Source: Mycobacteroides franklinii (GTDB lineage: Bacteria > Actinomycetota > Actinomycetes > Mycobacteriales > Mycobacteriaceae). From it: a stretch of DNA of 64,000 bases. A model generated the notes under the pieces. The model did not search any database. It was given only the letters and a program-made list of their open reading frames with translations, and was not told the DNA's origin. The number at the start of each line of letters is the position of its first letter. Positions within the stretch are counted from its first letter, which is position 1. The translations under genes were made by a program, and so were the position numbers. Where the stretch lies: contig NZ_MAFQ01000014.1 of NCBI RefSeq assembly GCF_002013895.1, positions 62,001 to 126,000 on the forward strand. Direction: 5' to 3'. Shown here piece after piece: positions 8,817-16,335 of this stretch.

Positions 8817-9512
8817 GCGCTGCCACTGCACGACGCCGCCCGCGGGCCCGGTATCGAGACGAAACGGCGCGATCATTGGATGGCATTCCCGGTACAAGGT
8901 GATCCCCACGACGCAGCGCGGATCAACCTCGGTCATGAACATCACACCATCACCGGTTGCGCCCTGCAATGTCCAGCCTACGCACGCAACAGCGTTGTGC
9001 AGGAACGGTGGCGGCGTGCTGCCGTAGCCCCGGTACACCGGTATCGAATACACACCGTGCCGGGCCGCGAGTCTGCCGAAAGCTGCACTGTACAAAGCCA
9101 TTCCGCGCAGCTTCTCGGCCAGGAGGGTCGCTGCCTGTGCCGCCGACAGCGGAGGCCCGGACAGCAGATATCCCTCGGTGCGGCGGTCCTCGTACAGCGG
9201 TGGCCGACCGTGCACGTCGGTCGGCCAGGCACGGATGACTGCTTGCCCATAAGCGGGCAGCGACGTGCCTTCACCGTGAAGCAAAAACCACGTCTGCTGC
9301 ACAATCGCTGGCTCGTCGCCGGGCGCGAGCAGATCGGGGATCTCGACGGCGAACCACTGCCTTAAAGCGGCGGCTACTGGATGACGGATTGTCAAATCCG
9401 AAACGGCAGCGTGGTCAGCACCGCCGCAGCGGTGCAACACCTCACAGGCCAACGCGCACAGCACAGGATCTTGGGTGGGCCCATGAGGGGCAGCCCACTC
9501 AGCCAAGGCCAT
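8808..9512 (-). CDS. Hypothetical protein
   Basis: 234 aa from ATG 9512 (MALAEWAAPHG). The 54 residues that an earlier start would add overlap the upstream gene in another frame and look non-coding. Segments such as YRGYGSTPPPFLHNAVACVGW and MTEVDPRCVVGITLYRE suggest a globular enzyme-like fold, but I cannot name it. It overlaps the end of the 9499-9915 gene by 14 bases, implying co-translation. Confidence 0.55.
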   Translation of the reverse strand: MALAEWAAPHGPTQDPVLCALACEVLHRCGGADHAAVSDLTIRHPVAAALRQWFAVEIPDLLAPGDEPAIVQQTWFLLHGEGTSLPAYGQAVIRAWPTDVHGRPPLYEDRRTEGYLLSGPPLSAAQAATLLAEKLRGMALYSAAFGRLAARHGVYSIPVYRGYGSTPPPFLHNAVACVGWTLQGATGDGVMFMTEVDPRCVVGITLYRECHPMIAPFRLDTGPAGGVVQWQRLA

Positions 9513-9915
9513 CGATCGTCCCCGGCGCTGCGAGATGGGCGCGAAGCGCTTCCCAGGTATCGATCTGCGGATTGTCGTTGAGCAACTGACGCAACTCGCT
9601 GATTGTCGTACCGCTGGCTTCCACGCCCGCGAGCATCGAGAAGACTCCAGGCAACGTGTTGTACGCAGCGGCATTGAGCTCTAGTGGCGTCACACTTTGC
9701 ACAGGAGACAGGACACGGCGCACGAATCCGTCGTCAAGTTGACGTGACTCCGACAGAACGTGGGCCAAGGATTGCCAGGTGATCATTTCGGGCACCTCAT
9801 CGCGTGGCAACGCGAAAGCAGCGCCTTCGTAGGCTGCGTCAATCGAACAATCCGCGAGCACCTCACGCATCTTTTCAGGCACTGCAACGGCGTCAGAGTC
9901 CTTGTCGTCAACCAT
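9499..9915 (-). CDS. Hypothetical acidic protein
   Basis: 138 aa, acidic, start ATG 9915 with GAGGGG upstream. It contains TWQSLAHVLSESRQLDDGFV and DTWEALRAHLAAPG, two similar helical turns (T-W-x-x-L/A) that hint at an internal repeat. No family is recognised. It is the first gene of a two-gene unit with 8808-9512. Confidence 0.5.
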   Translation of the reverse strand: MVDDKDSDAVAVPEKMREVLADCSIDAAYEGAAFALPRDEVPEMITWQSLAHVLSESRQLDDGFVRRVLSPVQSVTPLELNAAAYNTLPGVFSMLAGVEASGTTISELRQLLNDNPQIDTWEALRAHLAAPGTIDGLG

Positions 9916-9971
9916 GTTCCGGCCCCTCTGTCGGGTTCACTAGATTGATCGCGACCATTCTTCGGAACGAC

Positions 9972-10265
9972 TCAACGGACCAGCCGAAGCCGTGTCCGAC
10001 CGGTGAGCAGCCTGTCGGAACTAGCCACCAGCTCACGCGCAGATTCAGTACCAACCTCCAGCAGCGCCCAATCCCAATCCTCGATCGACCACCGCTGATC
10101 GGCACTGGACCGATCCGAGCGCAGAAGCCGTCGGGCGGCCACGAGAGTGCGGCGCCGACGCCAAGACCTGCCCAACGACTGGAAAACCTTCCACAGCACT
10201 AACCCCACGATCGCCATAAGAGCCAATCCGGCACTGATGGCAAGGGCATCCGATAGTGAACTCAT
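9972..10265 (-). CDS. Small single-pass membrane protein, paralogue of the 11056 gene
   Basis: 97 aa. One membrane span (about residues 8-29, ISAGLALMAIVGLVLWKVF) is followed by a basic patch (SWRRRRTLVAARRLLRSDR) and a WSIEDWDWALLEV segment. The same sequence plan occurs in the 11056-11454 product. The predicted topology is N-terminus outside, basic domain in the cytosol. ATG 10265 has GAGAGGA upstream. Function is unknown. Confidence 0.55.
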   Translation of the reverse strand: MSSLSDALAISAGLALMAIVGLVLWKVFQSLGRSWRRRRTLVAARRLLRSDRSSADQRWSIEDWDWALLEVGTESARELVASSDRLLTGRTRLRLVR

Positions 10266-10304
10266 ATCGTGATCCTCTCGTGCCCCACCGACATCTCAGC
10301 GGGC

Positions 10305-10853
10305 TTAGGTCATTAACAACAGGGTGGGGATCGAGGCGATAAACAGGACCAGGCAGACAACGAACTCGGCGGGCCGGATCTGGCTGTACCCATCCTCACC
10401 AATCCCCGCCAGGACCGCCGCGAAAAGTCCTGCACCAGATAGCACCCCCACGAGCCCCACACCCATCACGAGCGAGCTGGCCGCGGTGGCGATAGCGCCG
10501 GGACCGACGATGAACAACACCGCTACAGCAGCCACACGCCATGCCGACCGCCGCGACCTGCGACGCCACTCACGCGATACGGCCTCCTGGATTTCCGGGT
10601 GATCCAGATCGAAGTAGCGGGCTCTTTCACGGGCGTCCAACTCCGCGACAGCATCCTCGCTCGCACGCGCGATCGCCTCAATACGCCGCAGAAGCGCCTC
10701 GTGTTTGGCGGGGTCCTCGTCGTAGGGGTAGGTCTTGCCGTCGGCCAAGATCTGATCGACGGCGCCCGGCGACCAACCCATCCGGTGCTCAATCTCGCGC
10801 TTCGCATCCTGGACAGCTTCACGCTCGCGATCGGTGCGCGATACCTCTGCCAT
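10305..10853 (-). CDS. Membrane protein with N-terminal coiled-coil region
   Basis: 182 aa. The charged N-terminal half (RTDREREAVQDAKREIEHRMGW, then a long Glu/Ala/Arg-rich helix) precedes three hydrophobic segments at about residues 103-120, 126-150 and 162-180. ATG 10853 follows GGGAG. The family is not recognised. It sits in a run of small membrane and cytosolic genes of unknown role. Confidence 0.55.
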   Translation of the reverse strand: MAEVSRTDREREAVQDAKREIEHRMGWSPGAVDQILADGKTYPYDEDPAKHEALLRRIEAIARASEDAVAELDARERARYFDLDHPEIQEAVSREWRRRSRRSAWRVAAVAVLFIVGPGAIATAASSLVMGVGLVGVLSGAGLFAAVLAGIGEDGYSQIRPAEFVVCLVLFIASIPTLLLMT

Positions 10854-10910
10854 CTCAAGCTCCCTGTGTTCGCAAGTCGGCGTACGGAGTCCCCCTTGGA
10901 CTACTACTCG

Positions 10911-11117
10911 TCACTGAGGCGGTTGGTTGTCCCGAATCTTCTGATTCAGCTCATCGGCCATATCCGCCGAGTTCATCAGCTCTGCGGCGACCTGCCGCGC
11001 CTGCTGAGCACTCATGCAGTAAATCGACAGGTCAACTGTCCACTCCCCAACGTCGCTACCCGGAGGAGTCTTCTTCGTGATCCCGATATCGGGCACCCCT
11101 CGCGTAATTCCGGCCAT
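10911..11117 (-). CDS. Small hypothetical protein
   Basis: 68 aa from ATG 11117 (MAGITRGVPDIGI). A longer start at 11156 is less likely because that ATG lies inside the -10 box of the promoter at 11152-11182; the chosen start has GAAGAAGGG upstream. It contains SIYCMSAQQARQVAAELMNSADMADELNQKI, one long helix. No function is assigned. The promoter carries a palindromic operator shared with the 17785 gene. Confidence 0.5.
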   Translation of the reverse strand: MAGITRGVPDIGITKKTPPGSDVGEWTVDLSIYCMSAQQARQVAAELMNSADMADELNQKIRDNQPPQ

Positions 11118-11454
11118 CTTCGTGCACCCTTCTTCCAGTGTTGAGAGGCCCATCATAACACCCGACGTTAACTATAGTCAACATTGAATTGCTTGTGTCT
11201 TGATCGCTGTAGCTCTGTCCGCCATCTGCCATAACTGCCTGCTCAGAGGCCGTACCGGCGCGAACCTTTTTGATTGCCCAGTCCCACTCGCTCATCGACC
11301 ATCCCTGATCGATGCCGGGGCGCTCGGCGCGGAGCAACCGTTCAGCCGCTACCAACGTGCGCCGCCGACCCAGTACCCTTCCCCGCAATCCGATACTCGT
11401 TATCGCAAGAAGGAACAGTACGGCGACCAAAAGCGGATCCAATATCGAATTCAC
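11056..11454 (-). CDS. Small membrane protein, paralogue of the 9972 gene
   Basis: 132 aa from GTG 11454, with GAGAGGAA upstream. A membrane span (LLVAVLFLLAITSIGL) is followed by GRRRTLVAAERLLRAER and GWSMSEWDWAIKKV, closely matching the 9972-10265 protein. After that match the frame continues about 50 residues and overlaps the start of the 10911 gene and its promoter. The tail is thus unlike its paralogue and may be an extension after loss of the original stop. Confidence 0.5.
   Translation of the reverse strand: MNSILDPLLVAVLFLLAITSIGLRGRVLGRRRTLVAAERLLRAERPGIDQGWSMSEWDWAIKKVRAGTASEQAVMADGGQSYSDQDTSNSMLTIVNVGCYDGPLNTGRRVHEDGRNYARGARYRDHEEDSSG
11152..11182 (-). promoter_or_regulatory. Promoter with palindromic operator (copy 1)
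   Basis: On the minus strand -35 TTGACT (11181-11176) and -10 TATGAT (11157-11152) are separated by 18 bases. The -35 lies within the near-palindrome GTTAACTATAGTCAAC (11167-11182). The same 16 bases with one change occur at 17807-17822. It drives the 10911 gene. Confidence 0.6.
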
Positions 11455-11491
11455 TTCGCAATTCCTCTCCGGCCATCGAGGCAGCCTGCAT

Positions 11492-12028
11492 TCACGATCG
11501 GCGGCCTTTGCGTGCGCCGCGGGCTGGGACGGTCCGGCGCGCCACCGGCGTGCCTCGACGTTGCGATGAAGACTTCGGCGCTGGCACCGCGGCGGCCTGT
11601 GTGCGCGGCCTGTAGCTTTCGTCGGCCTCGAAATACACAGGAACCTCACCCACCACCTGCAACCCTGCTTCATCGAGGTAGTTCAAAGTGACCGGGACAA
11701 GCACCGGCGAATCACCGGCTAATCCTGCAGCCACATCACGGGCAACCTGGCGGCTGATCTCTCCAGCGAAAACATGGCATTGGTCCGGGTCGTCCTCGCG
11801 CTCGAAAAACAAGCGCACATACGCCGTCCCGTCGGTGGGATGGTCTTCCCAATCTTGCTCGCCCTTGAAATACATGTTGATTCCGTTGGCGGACAGCACA
11901 TATTGGAAGTACCACCACTCGCCACCGGAAAGTCCACGCACCAGCTCATCAACGTGCTCTGCGCCGACGATCACTCGCAGACGCTCGCCCAGACTCCACG
12001 GTATGACAGAGGGAACCGTCGAACCCAT
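11492..12028 (-). CDS. Hypothetical protein with basic low-complexity tail
   Basis: 178 aa. Residues 1-135 form a compact region (LGERLRVIVGAEHVDELVRGL, GEWWYFQYVLSANGINMYF, TAYVRLFFERE). The last ~40 residues are rich in Ser, Arg and Pro and likely bind nucleic acid or are disordered. ATG 12028 sits four bases after the stop of the 12032 gene, so the genes are coupled. The family is not recognised. Confidence 0.55.
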   Translation of the reverse strand: MGSTVPSVIPWSLGERLRVIVGAEHVDELVRGLSGGEWWYFQYVLSANGINMYFKGEQDWEDHPTDGTAYVRLFFEREDDPDQCHVFAGEISRQVARDVAAGLAGDSPVLVPVTLNYLDEAGLQVVGEVPVYFEADESYRPRTQAAAVPAPKSSSQRRGTPVARRTVPARGARKGRRS

Positions 12029-12031
12029 CGC

Positions 12032-12244
12032 TCAATCCTCTCCCTCGGGCTGGCGAACTTGTGGGTATTGCACTTCCTCGCGCTCTGAGACTGCGAGGAG
12101 TTCGCATTGCTGCGCTGCGGTATCGCACATCAGCGCCTTAGTTGTGTCCCCGATGGCCAACCAGACCAACGCTTGGCGGCGATAGAACTCAGCCTGCGCC
12201 GCATAGTCACCCGAGACGGACCCTGTTGGTGTTGCGGCCATCAC
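12032..12244 (-). CDS. Small hypothetical protein coupled to the sirtuin gene
   Basis: 70 aa, starting at GTG 12244, which overlaps the sirtuin stop as GTGA (an ATG follows as the second codon). The sequence DYAAQAEFYRRQALVWLAIGDTTKALMCDTAAQQCELLA is helical and resembles a single TPR-like hairpin. No function is assigned. Confidence 0.5.
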   Translation of the reverse strand: MMAATPTGSVSGDYAAQAEFYRRQALVWLAIGDTTKALMCDTAAQQCELLAVSEREEVQYPQVRQPEGED

Positions 12245-12930
12245 CGGACACCGCTCGTGGATACGTCATCGAGAATCTGATTGACCAGCTCGGGAACACG
12301 CTGCGTAGCAGGACCGGTCCAGCATTCATCGAACAGCCCGCCAGTCGGCTTGGTGTTGATTTCTACCGTGGTCGCGCCTGCCGCCTTCGCGATCATGGCG
12401 AACTGGCTGGCCGGATGCACAGTGCCGGAAGTGCCGATCGCAACGAATAGTTGAGCAGCAGAGAGCTTCTCAACAACAGCATTCAGCCCGATTGTGCGTT
12501 CGCCGAACCAAACAACGTGTGGCCGCCACGACGATTCTGTTTCCGGGACATCGTGGGGACAGTCAAGGACTTCGCCCGTCTGAACATTCCGAATCTTTCT
12601 GACTTCTCCATGCATCGCCGTCACCTGATTGCTCCCTGCCCGCTGGTGCAGATCGTCGATGTTCTGAGTAACCAGGTGCATGCTCTCGCCCAACGCAGAC
12701 TCCAGTCGGGCCAACGCGTAATGGGCCGCGTTGGGTTCAGCCTCGGCCGATCGCCTACGCAAGCCGTTGTAGAACCGCTGAACGGTCGCAGGATCGGCAG
12801 CGAAGCCCTCTGGTGTGGCCACGTCCGCAACTCGGTGGCCCTCCCACAGGCCATCAGGCCCCCGAAAAACTGAAAGCCCCGACTCGACACTGATCCCTGC
12901 TCCGGTGAGTACCACCAAACCTGCCATCAT
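12241..12930 (-). CDS. SIR2-family (CobB-like) NAD-dependent deacylase
   Basis: 229-aa sirtuin. It has the NAD-binding GAGIS at the N-terminus, FRGPDGLW, the TQNIDDLH motif, catalytic His in MHG, VVWFGE, GTSGTVHPA and VEINTKP, collinear with E. coli CobB. The zinc module is abnormal: CobB-type sirtuins have two Cys pairs between the catalytic His and VVWFGE, but only one Cys (LDCPHD) is present here and that loop is shortened. I chose ATG 12930 because it overlaps the stop of the small membrane gene as ATGA. The role may be protein deacylation or NAD-linked defence. Confidence 0.8.
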   Translation of the reverse strand: MMAGLVVLTGAGISVESGLSVFRGPDGLWEGHRVADVATPEGFAADPATVQRFYNGLRRRSAEAEPNAAHYALARLESALGESMHLVTQNIDDLHQRAGSNQVTAMHGEVRKIRNVQTGEVLDCPHDVPETESSWRPHVVWFGERTIGLNAVVEKLSAAQLFVAIGTSGTVHPASQFAMIAKAAGATTVEINTKPTGGLFDECWTGPATQRVPELVNQILDDVSTSGVR

Positions 12931-13076
12931 CTGCTCCGCTGCTCTTCGCATGCCTGTCCCCGGCATTGCTGGCGTCGCCGCTGATCCTGCACCTTCTTGA
13001 TGCAATATGCCGCCAGCGTAGAGGTCAGGAAACAGGCGAGAATCCACGAAAATATCGGGCTGGCTAGGTAACTCAC
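12927..13076 (-). CDS. 49-aa single-pass membrane protein coupled to sirtuin
   Basis: GTG 13076 with GGGAG five bases upstream opens a 49-codon frame: a membrane span (YLASPIFSWILACFLTSTLAAY), then a basic tail rich in Arg, Gln and Cys. It ends in TGA overlapping the sirtuin ATG, so translation of the two is linked. It may anchor or regulate the sirtuin; this is inference. It is too short for most gene callers. Confidence 0.5.
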   Translation of the reverse strand: MSYLASPIFSWILACFLTSTLAAYCIKKVQDQRRRQQCRGQACEEQRSR

Positions 13077-13119
13077 TGTTACTCCCACAGCGTCAGACCT
13101 CCCTAGTTGCCTAGCTGGG

Positions 13120-13827
13120 CTACGAACTGGCCCGTCGGATATGGAAGAGAGTCCAATCGAAGTACTCTGTTCCATTCCACAGATTCAGCTGATAATCGGC
13201 GGGATCGTCTGGCCGACGGTGTAGTTGGATGCACTCACCGCCAGTCACAGGGTGCTTGGCTACCCCCACTTTGACAATCGCTTGGTGGCGCGGCGACACG
13301 TCGTCACCATCACCCAGACGCTGCATTCCCACGATCTCATCGCCCACCTGGAGATCGATTGGCTTTACAACAACCAATGCATGTGTCAGTTCGTCTGCCT
13401 GTCTTCGACTACCGCTACCGGGCTGTGCGGATCCCGCGGACTCAGCAGCTTCGCTGTTCTCTAGGTACTGCTTGATTGAGTCCAGCGCGAAATTCAAATA
13501 GCCGACGGCTGCTCGGATGTGCTCGGCGTCATCGTCCACCGGCAAGAGTGTCGCGATGGCGCGTTGTCCCGACTTGATATCCACAATCGCGGATCGCAAT
13601 CGTTCTATGTCACTCTCATCGGTACTCGGCTCCCCACGTTCACGGCCGTCTTCCGGCACCCCGCCAATCGTGTTGGACCTGGGCGCGAGGCCAGGATTCT
13701 CCGCCAATTGTTCGGCCATCTCGGCCGAGTATTCGGTCTTGAGTTCGGACAGCTTCTTCCGACCATCAGCCAACTGCGACAACTCCGAAATCAATTGCTC
13801 GTGATTGCCTTGCGCGTCTGTCGCCAT
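13120..13827 (-). CDS. Hypothetical two-part protein
   Basis: 235 aa. The N-terminal ~125 residues are helical and coiled-coil-like (LISELSQLADGRKKLSELKTEY; IERLRSAIVDIKSGQRAIATLL). After a Ser/Gly linker the last ~85 residues are beta-rich (VVVKPIDLQVGDEIVGMQRLGDGD, CIQLHRRPDDPADYQLNLWNG, TLFHIRR). ATG 13827 follows AAGGAG. No family is recognised. An inverted repeat lies 33 bases upstream. Confidence 0.5.
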   Translation of the reverse strand: MATDAQGNHEQLISELSQLADGRKKLSELKTEYSAEMAEQLAENPGLAPRSNTIGGVPEDGRERGEPSTDESDIERLRSAIVDIKSGQRAIATLLPVDDDAEHIRAAVGYLNFALDSIKQYLENSEAAESAGSAQPGSGSRRQADELTHALVVVKPIDLQVGDEIVGMQRLGDGDDVSPRHQAIVKVGVAKHPVTGGECIQLHRRPDDPADYQLNLWNGTEYFDWTLFHIRRASS

Positions 13828-13859
13828 CTCTAACTCCTTGCTCTATCGATCGTTTCGAT

Positions 13860-13879
13860 GTTCGGTACCGTCACCGAAC
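13860..13879. promoter_or_regulatory. Inverted repeat, putative XRE operator
   Basis: GTTCGGT (13860-13866) and ACCGAAC (13873-13879) form a perfect seven-base inverted repeat with a six-base spacer, upstream of the 13827 gene. The half-site ACCGAAC recurs at 15772-15778 upstream of the XRE regulator gene, which suggests a common repressor. Confidence 0.45.
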
Positions 13880-13889
13880 AGTGCTACCT

Positions 13890-14354
13890 TCACCGGACGC
13901 CTGCTCGCGTATTCACTGTGACTAGGTTCGTGGACACGTCCTCGGTGATTACATAGTCATCAGGGTCGAGGTGCGCGAACGATTCCTCGGCCGCCAAGGG
14001 CGCTGATACACGAAAGTTCTCAGGAGCCGACCAGCCGCAGACATCCTCAACCGTGTCTCTCGTCGGCCAGCGACACGATCCATCCGATGACGGGCCATAG
14101 GCTGGCGGTCGAATCCGTGACGGAGCGAAAAACACGCCCTCGGGCGTGAAGATATAGGTGGTTCCGCCGTCACGAAGGCGCTGCACGTCGAACACGGTGA
14201 CCGGCCTCATCGGTTGGCCGATGAGGCCCACATACATCCGGAACGAGTCGTAACCACTTGCGCTACTGACGAAGATGACCTTGCTGCCACTCGCATTTCG
14301 GCAGAAATACTCGATACGACGTGCTTGGGTCGTCGTCGTCGTGTCATCGGTCAC
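13890..14354 (-). CDS. Hypothetical protein
   Basis: 154 aa from GTG 14354, with AAAGGA upstream. Beta-rich segments (RRIEYFCRNASGSKVIFVSS, MRPVTVFDVQRLRDGGTTYIFTPEGVFF) precede a WSAPENFRVSAPLAAEESFAHLDPDDYVI tail. I do not recognise it. It belongs to the string of small minus-strand genes that carry separate ribosome-binding sites and gaps of 25-70 bases. Confidence 0.5.
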   Translation of the reverse strand: MTDDTTTTTQARRIEYFCRNASGSKVIFVSSASGYDSFRMYVGLIGQPMRPVTVFDVQRLRDGGTTYIFTPEGVFFAPSRIRPPAYGPSSDGSCRWPTRDTVEDVCGWSAPENFRVSAPLAAEESFAHLDPDDYVITEDVSTNLVTVNTRAGVR

Positions 14355-14400
14355 GGCAAATCACCTATCCTTTTCGGTCGTACCCATCGTGGACTCTCAG

Positions 14401-14592
14401 TTATCGATTCGCCCTGGCATGACGGCGCACCTTCGCCAACGCCACGCTAACTGCCATCGTGTTCTTCACCAGGTCCCCGTCCGTGTCACTGCGGTAGTAG
14501 GCACGGTCCATCGCCTCCCAAGCCTCCCGCATCGCGGCGTTGATCTGCTTGGCGCGGTCGCCATCGACCCAAGCCTCATTTGCGTTTATCAC
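14401..14592 (-). CDS. Small helical hypothetical protein
   Basis: 63 aa from GTG 14592, GAAGGGG upstream. The sequence (DRAKQINAAMREAWEAMDRAYYRS...VKNTMAVSVALAKVRR) reads as two amphipathic helices. No function is assigned. Confidence 0.45.
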   Translation of the reverse strand: MINANEAWVDGDRAKQINAAMREAWEAMDRAYYRSDTDGDLVKNTMAVSVALAKVRRHARANR

Positions 14593-14615
14593 CGTGTGCC
14601 CCTTCGGTGTTCCGA

Positions 14616-14897
14616 CTACCGGACTTGATTTCCATGGACTGCACAGTTGTGGTGCATGACTGCGATTCGCTCAGATGCGAATGCTCTAGTGCAACTGCAC
14701 CAAGGCGCGTTGCCTGTCATCCGATCGATCAAGTTGACGATGTCGCGGTACGCACTGGCCACCGCACTCTCTTCATCCATCCGCGACTCGTTGTTCGTCG
14801 CCGCGTACTGGTCCGCGCTCACGTCATAAATCGACGCCTCACGCACCGCGTGCTCTCGTACCTCGGTCAGCACGACCACCGCATTGGGCTCAATCAT
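14616..14897 (-). CDS. Small hypothetical protein with Cys/His-rich C-terminus
   Basis: 93 aa. ATG 14897 has a very strong AAGGAGGA site, and a TACGAT -10-like box at 14916-14911 gives a short leader. The N-terminal half is helical (SAVASAYRDIVNLIDRM); the C-terminus has CSC, HH and a further Cys and His (APWCSCTRAF, VMHHNCAVHG), which could bind a metal. The family is not recognised. Confidence 0.5.
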   Translation of the reverse strand: MIEPNAVVVLTEVREHAVREASIYDVSADQYAATNNESRMDEESAVASAYRDIVNLIDRMTGNAPWCSCTRAFASERIAVMHHNCAVHGNQVR

Positions 14898-14927
14898 GTT
14901 GTCCTCCTTGATCGTATGATTGCCGGA

Positions 14928-15257
14928 CTAACCCGCTAGAAAGAAAGCGCGGTCTAGGCCCTTGAACGGGTCTCGGCGGACTTGCGGGTTTTCCGTGTTG
15001 AGAACGCGGTGGTACTTCTCAGCGACAACTACCGCATCTTCTGTGAATGCGCGCAGGGTCCACGCACGCATTCGTTCGATTTCTTCGTCACCGTCGAGAG
15101 TGGTGTCCTTAATCGGCGAACGCGCACGGAACCACAGGTCCCGCAGGTGCTTCCGATCGGCAATCTCCATATCCGGCGAGACCAACTCAACGAGAGCATC
15201 CTGTAAGGCCATTAGCTCTCGCCGCACGTCGTCATCAGCCTGCGTCACCACGCTCAC
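14928..15257 (-). CDS. Hypothetical protein downstream of XRE regulator
   Basis: 109 aa, mainly helical and charged (VRRELMALQDALVELVSPDMEIADRKHLRDLWFRARS). GTG 15257 lies 22 bases after the XRE stop with GGAAGGG immediately ahead, so the two are probably co-transcribed. No known domain is seen. Confidence 0.5.
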   Translation of the reverse strand: MSVVTQADDDVRRELMALQDALVELVSPDMEIADRKHLRDLWFRARSPIKDTTLDGDEEIERMRAWTLRAFTEDAVVVAEKYHRVLNTENPQVRRDPFKGLDRAFFLAG

Positions 15258-15279
15258 CCTTCCGTTCTGCTCGTTCTAA

Positions 15280-15738
15280 CTATCGCGGATTCTGCAGGTA
15301 GGGCGGCAGTGTTGCAGGCTCCCGCAAGTGCCGCGCCACGTAACCAGCATGGCCACAAACGACTGCGGCGCGGGCGGCTGATTGCCGGTTGCCTGGAAAA
15401 TTCAGCGCCGCGAGGCGGTCCAACACGTCCAGAGCAACCGCCAGCTCGTCGTCAGATAGTGCGGCATCGCGGACGAGCAGCTCCCGTACGTCGCGGCGCA
15501 TCCGTTGGTCGCCGGTCGACCTCGTTTCGGCGATCGCGCGAGCGGATGCAGTTACTTCCTCGACGGAAACCCCCAACGCCTGAGCAAGTGGTGACAGCCT
15601 GGCATGCGGGACAACGGATTCCCCTCGCTCCCAGCTGGAAATGCTGCTGTCTGCGACGCCTAAAGTTCGTCCCAATTCCGACTGGCTCAAGTCCGCCTGT
15701 TTCCTGAGTTCGCGCAGCGAGAGCGGCGGCCGGGCCAT
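15280..15738 (-). CDS. XRE-family HTH regulator
   Basis: 152 aa. Residues 5-60 are a Cro/CI helix-turn-helix: LRELRKQADLSQSELGRTLGVADSSISSWERGES, then SPLAQALGVSVEEV. The remaining ~90 residues are helical and unrecognised. ATG 15738 has AGGACAGG upstream; an ATG at 15759 in the same frame would be leaderless relative to a TACGAC box. The half-site ACCGAAC at 15772-15778 just upstream matches the inverted repeat before the 13827 gene, so it may repress itself and its neighbours. Confidence 0.75.
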   Translation of the reverse strand: MARPPLSLRELRKQADLSQSELGRTLGVADSSISSWERGESVVPHARLSPLAQALGVSVEEVTASARAIAETRSTGDQRMRRDVRELLVRDAALSDDELAVALDVLDRLAALNFPGNRQSAARAAVVCGHAGYVARHLREPATLPPYLQNPR

Positions 15739-15769
15739 CTTAATCACCCTGTCCTTCATGGTCGTACGA

Positions 15770-16111
15770 TTACCGAACTGGTGGTGGAGCGTCAGGGTCG
15801 CTGGTCGAAATACCGACAGCCTCGGCGAACAACTGCGCAACACCTCCCTGCGTAAGCACGCGCGGATCATCTGCCAGCGCCAACTTTGCCTGAGCGATCA
15901 GCTCGTCATCATCTGGCAGCTCGCGATGCGCTTTGATGTCTGGATACTCAATCGCCCACGGCAGCATGAACTCCCCAATCTGGTTGTCTCCCTCGTAGAT
16001 TGCGAATTCACCTCGATTCTCGGGATCGCAGATGCCGAGGTGGTCAATCTCTATCGTGCGTCCATCATCGTGCACAAAAGTGATGATGGTTTCGGTGTTG
16101 TTATCGCCCAC
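15770..16111 (-). CDS. Hypothetical acidic protein
   Basis: 113 aa. The first ~55 residues are beta-rich (ETIITFVHDDGRTIEIDHLGICDPENRGEFAIYEGD), the rest helical with a Pro-rich end. Its start overlaps the end of the 16101 gene by 11 bases. No family is recognised. Confidence 0.5.
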   Translation of the reverse strand: MGDNNTETIITFVHDDGRTIEIDHLGICDPENRGEFAIYEGDNQIGEFMLPWAIEYPDIKAHRELPDDDELIAQAKLALADDPRVLTQGGVAQLFAEAVGISTSDPDAPPPVR

Positions 16112-16331
16112 TGTTACTCCTGCTTCTAGTTGGTTCTTGGATACCGTTCGTGGATACGCCCGCTCGCGGCAATGTGTTCTGAGCGTCCACGCTCAGCTTT
16201 GCCGGTAGCACCGCCCTCCCGCAGAGCAGGCATGTGACGGTCTGCGACTCGTCGCACTCGAACATAGTCTCTTCACACCCACACGGACTGTTCCCGATGA
16301 GGGAATCAACACCCTCGGGCCAACCATCCAT
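16101..16331 (-). CDS. Small Cys-rich protein, possible zinc ribbon
   Basis: 76 aa from ATG 16331 (GAGG upstream); an earlier start at 16409 would overlap the membrane-protein gene. Cysteines occur as C-G-C, FEC and C-L-L-C within residues 17-43, consistent with a small zinc ribbon. The C-terminus is Ser/Arg/Thr-rich. No function is assigned. Confidence 0.45.
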   Translation of the reverse strand: MDGWPEGVDSLIGNSPCGCEETMFECDESQTVTCLLCGRAVLPAKLSVDAQNTLPRAGVSTNGIQEPTRSRSNSGR

Positions 16332-16335
16332 CGCC

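Noticed and set aside
1764..12930. Thoeris-type defence system (TIR plus SIR2)
   Set aside because: The TIR and sirtuin genes are 9 kb apart, and the sirtuin is CobB-like without a SLOG domain.
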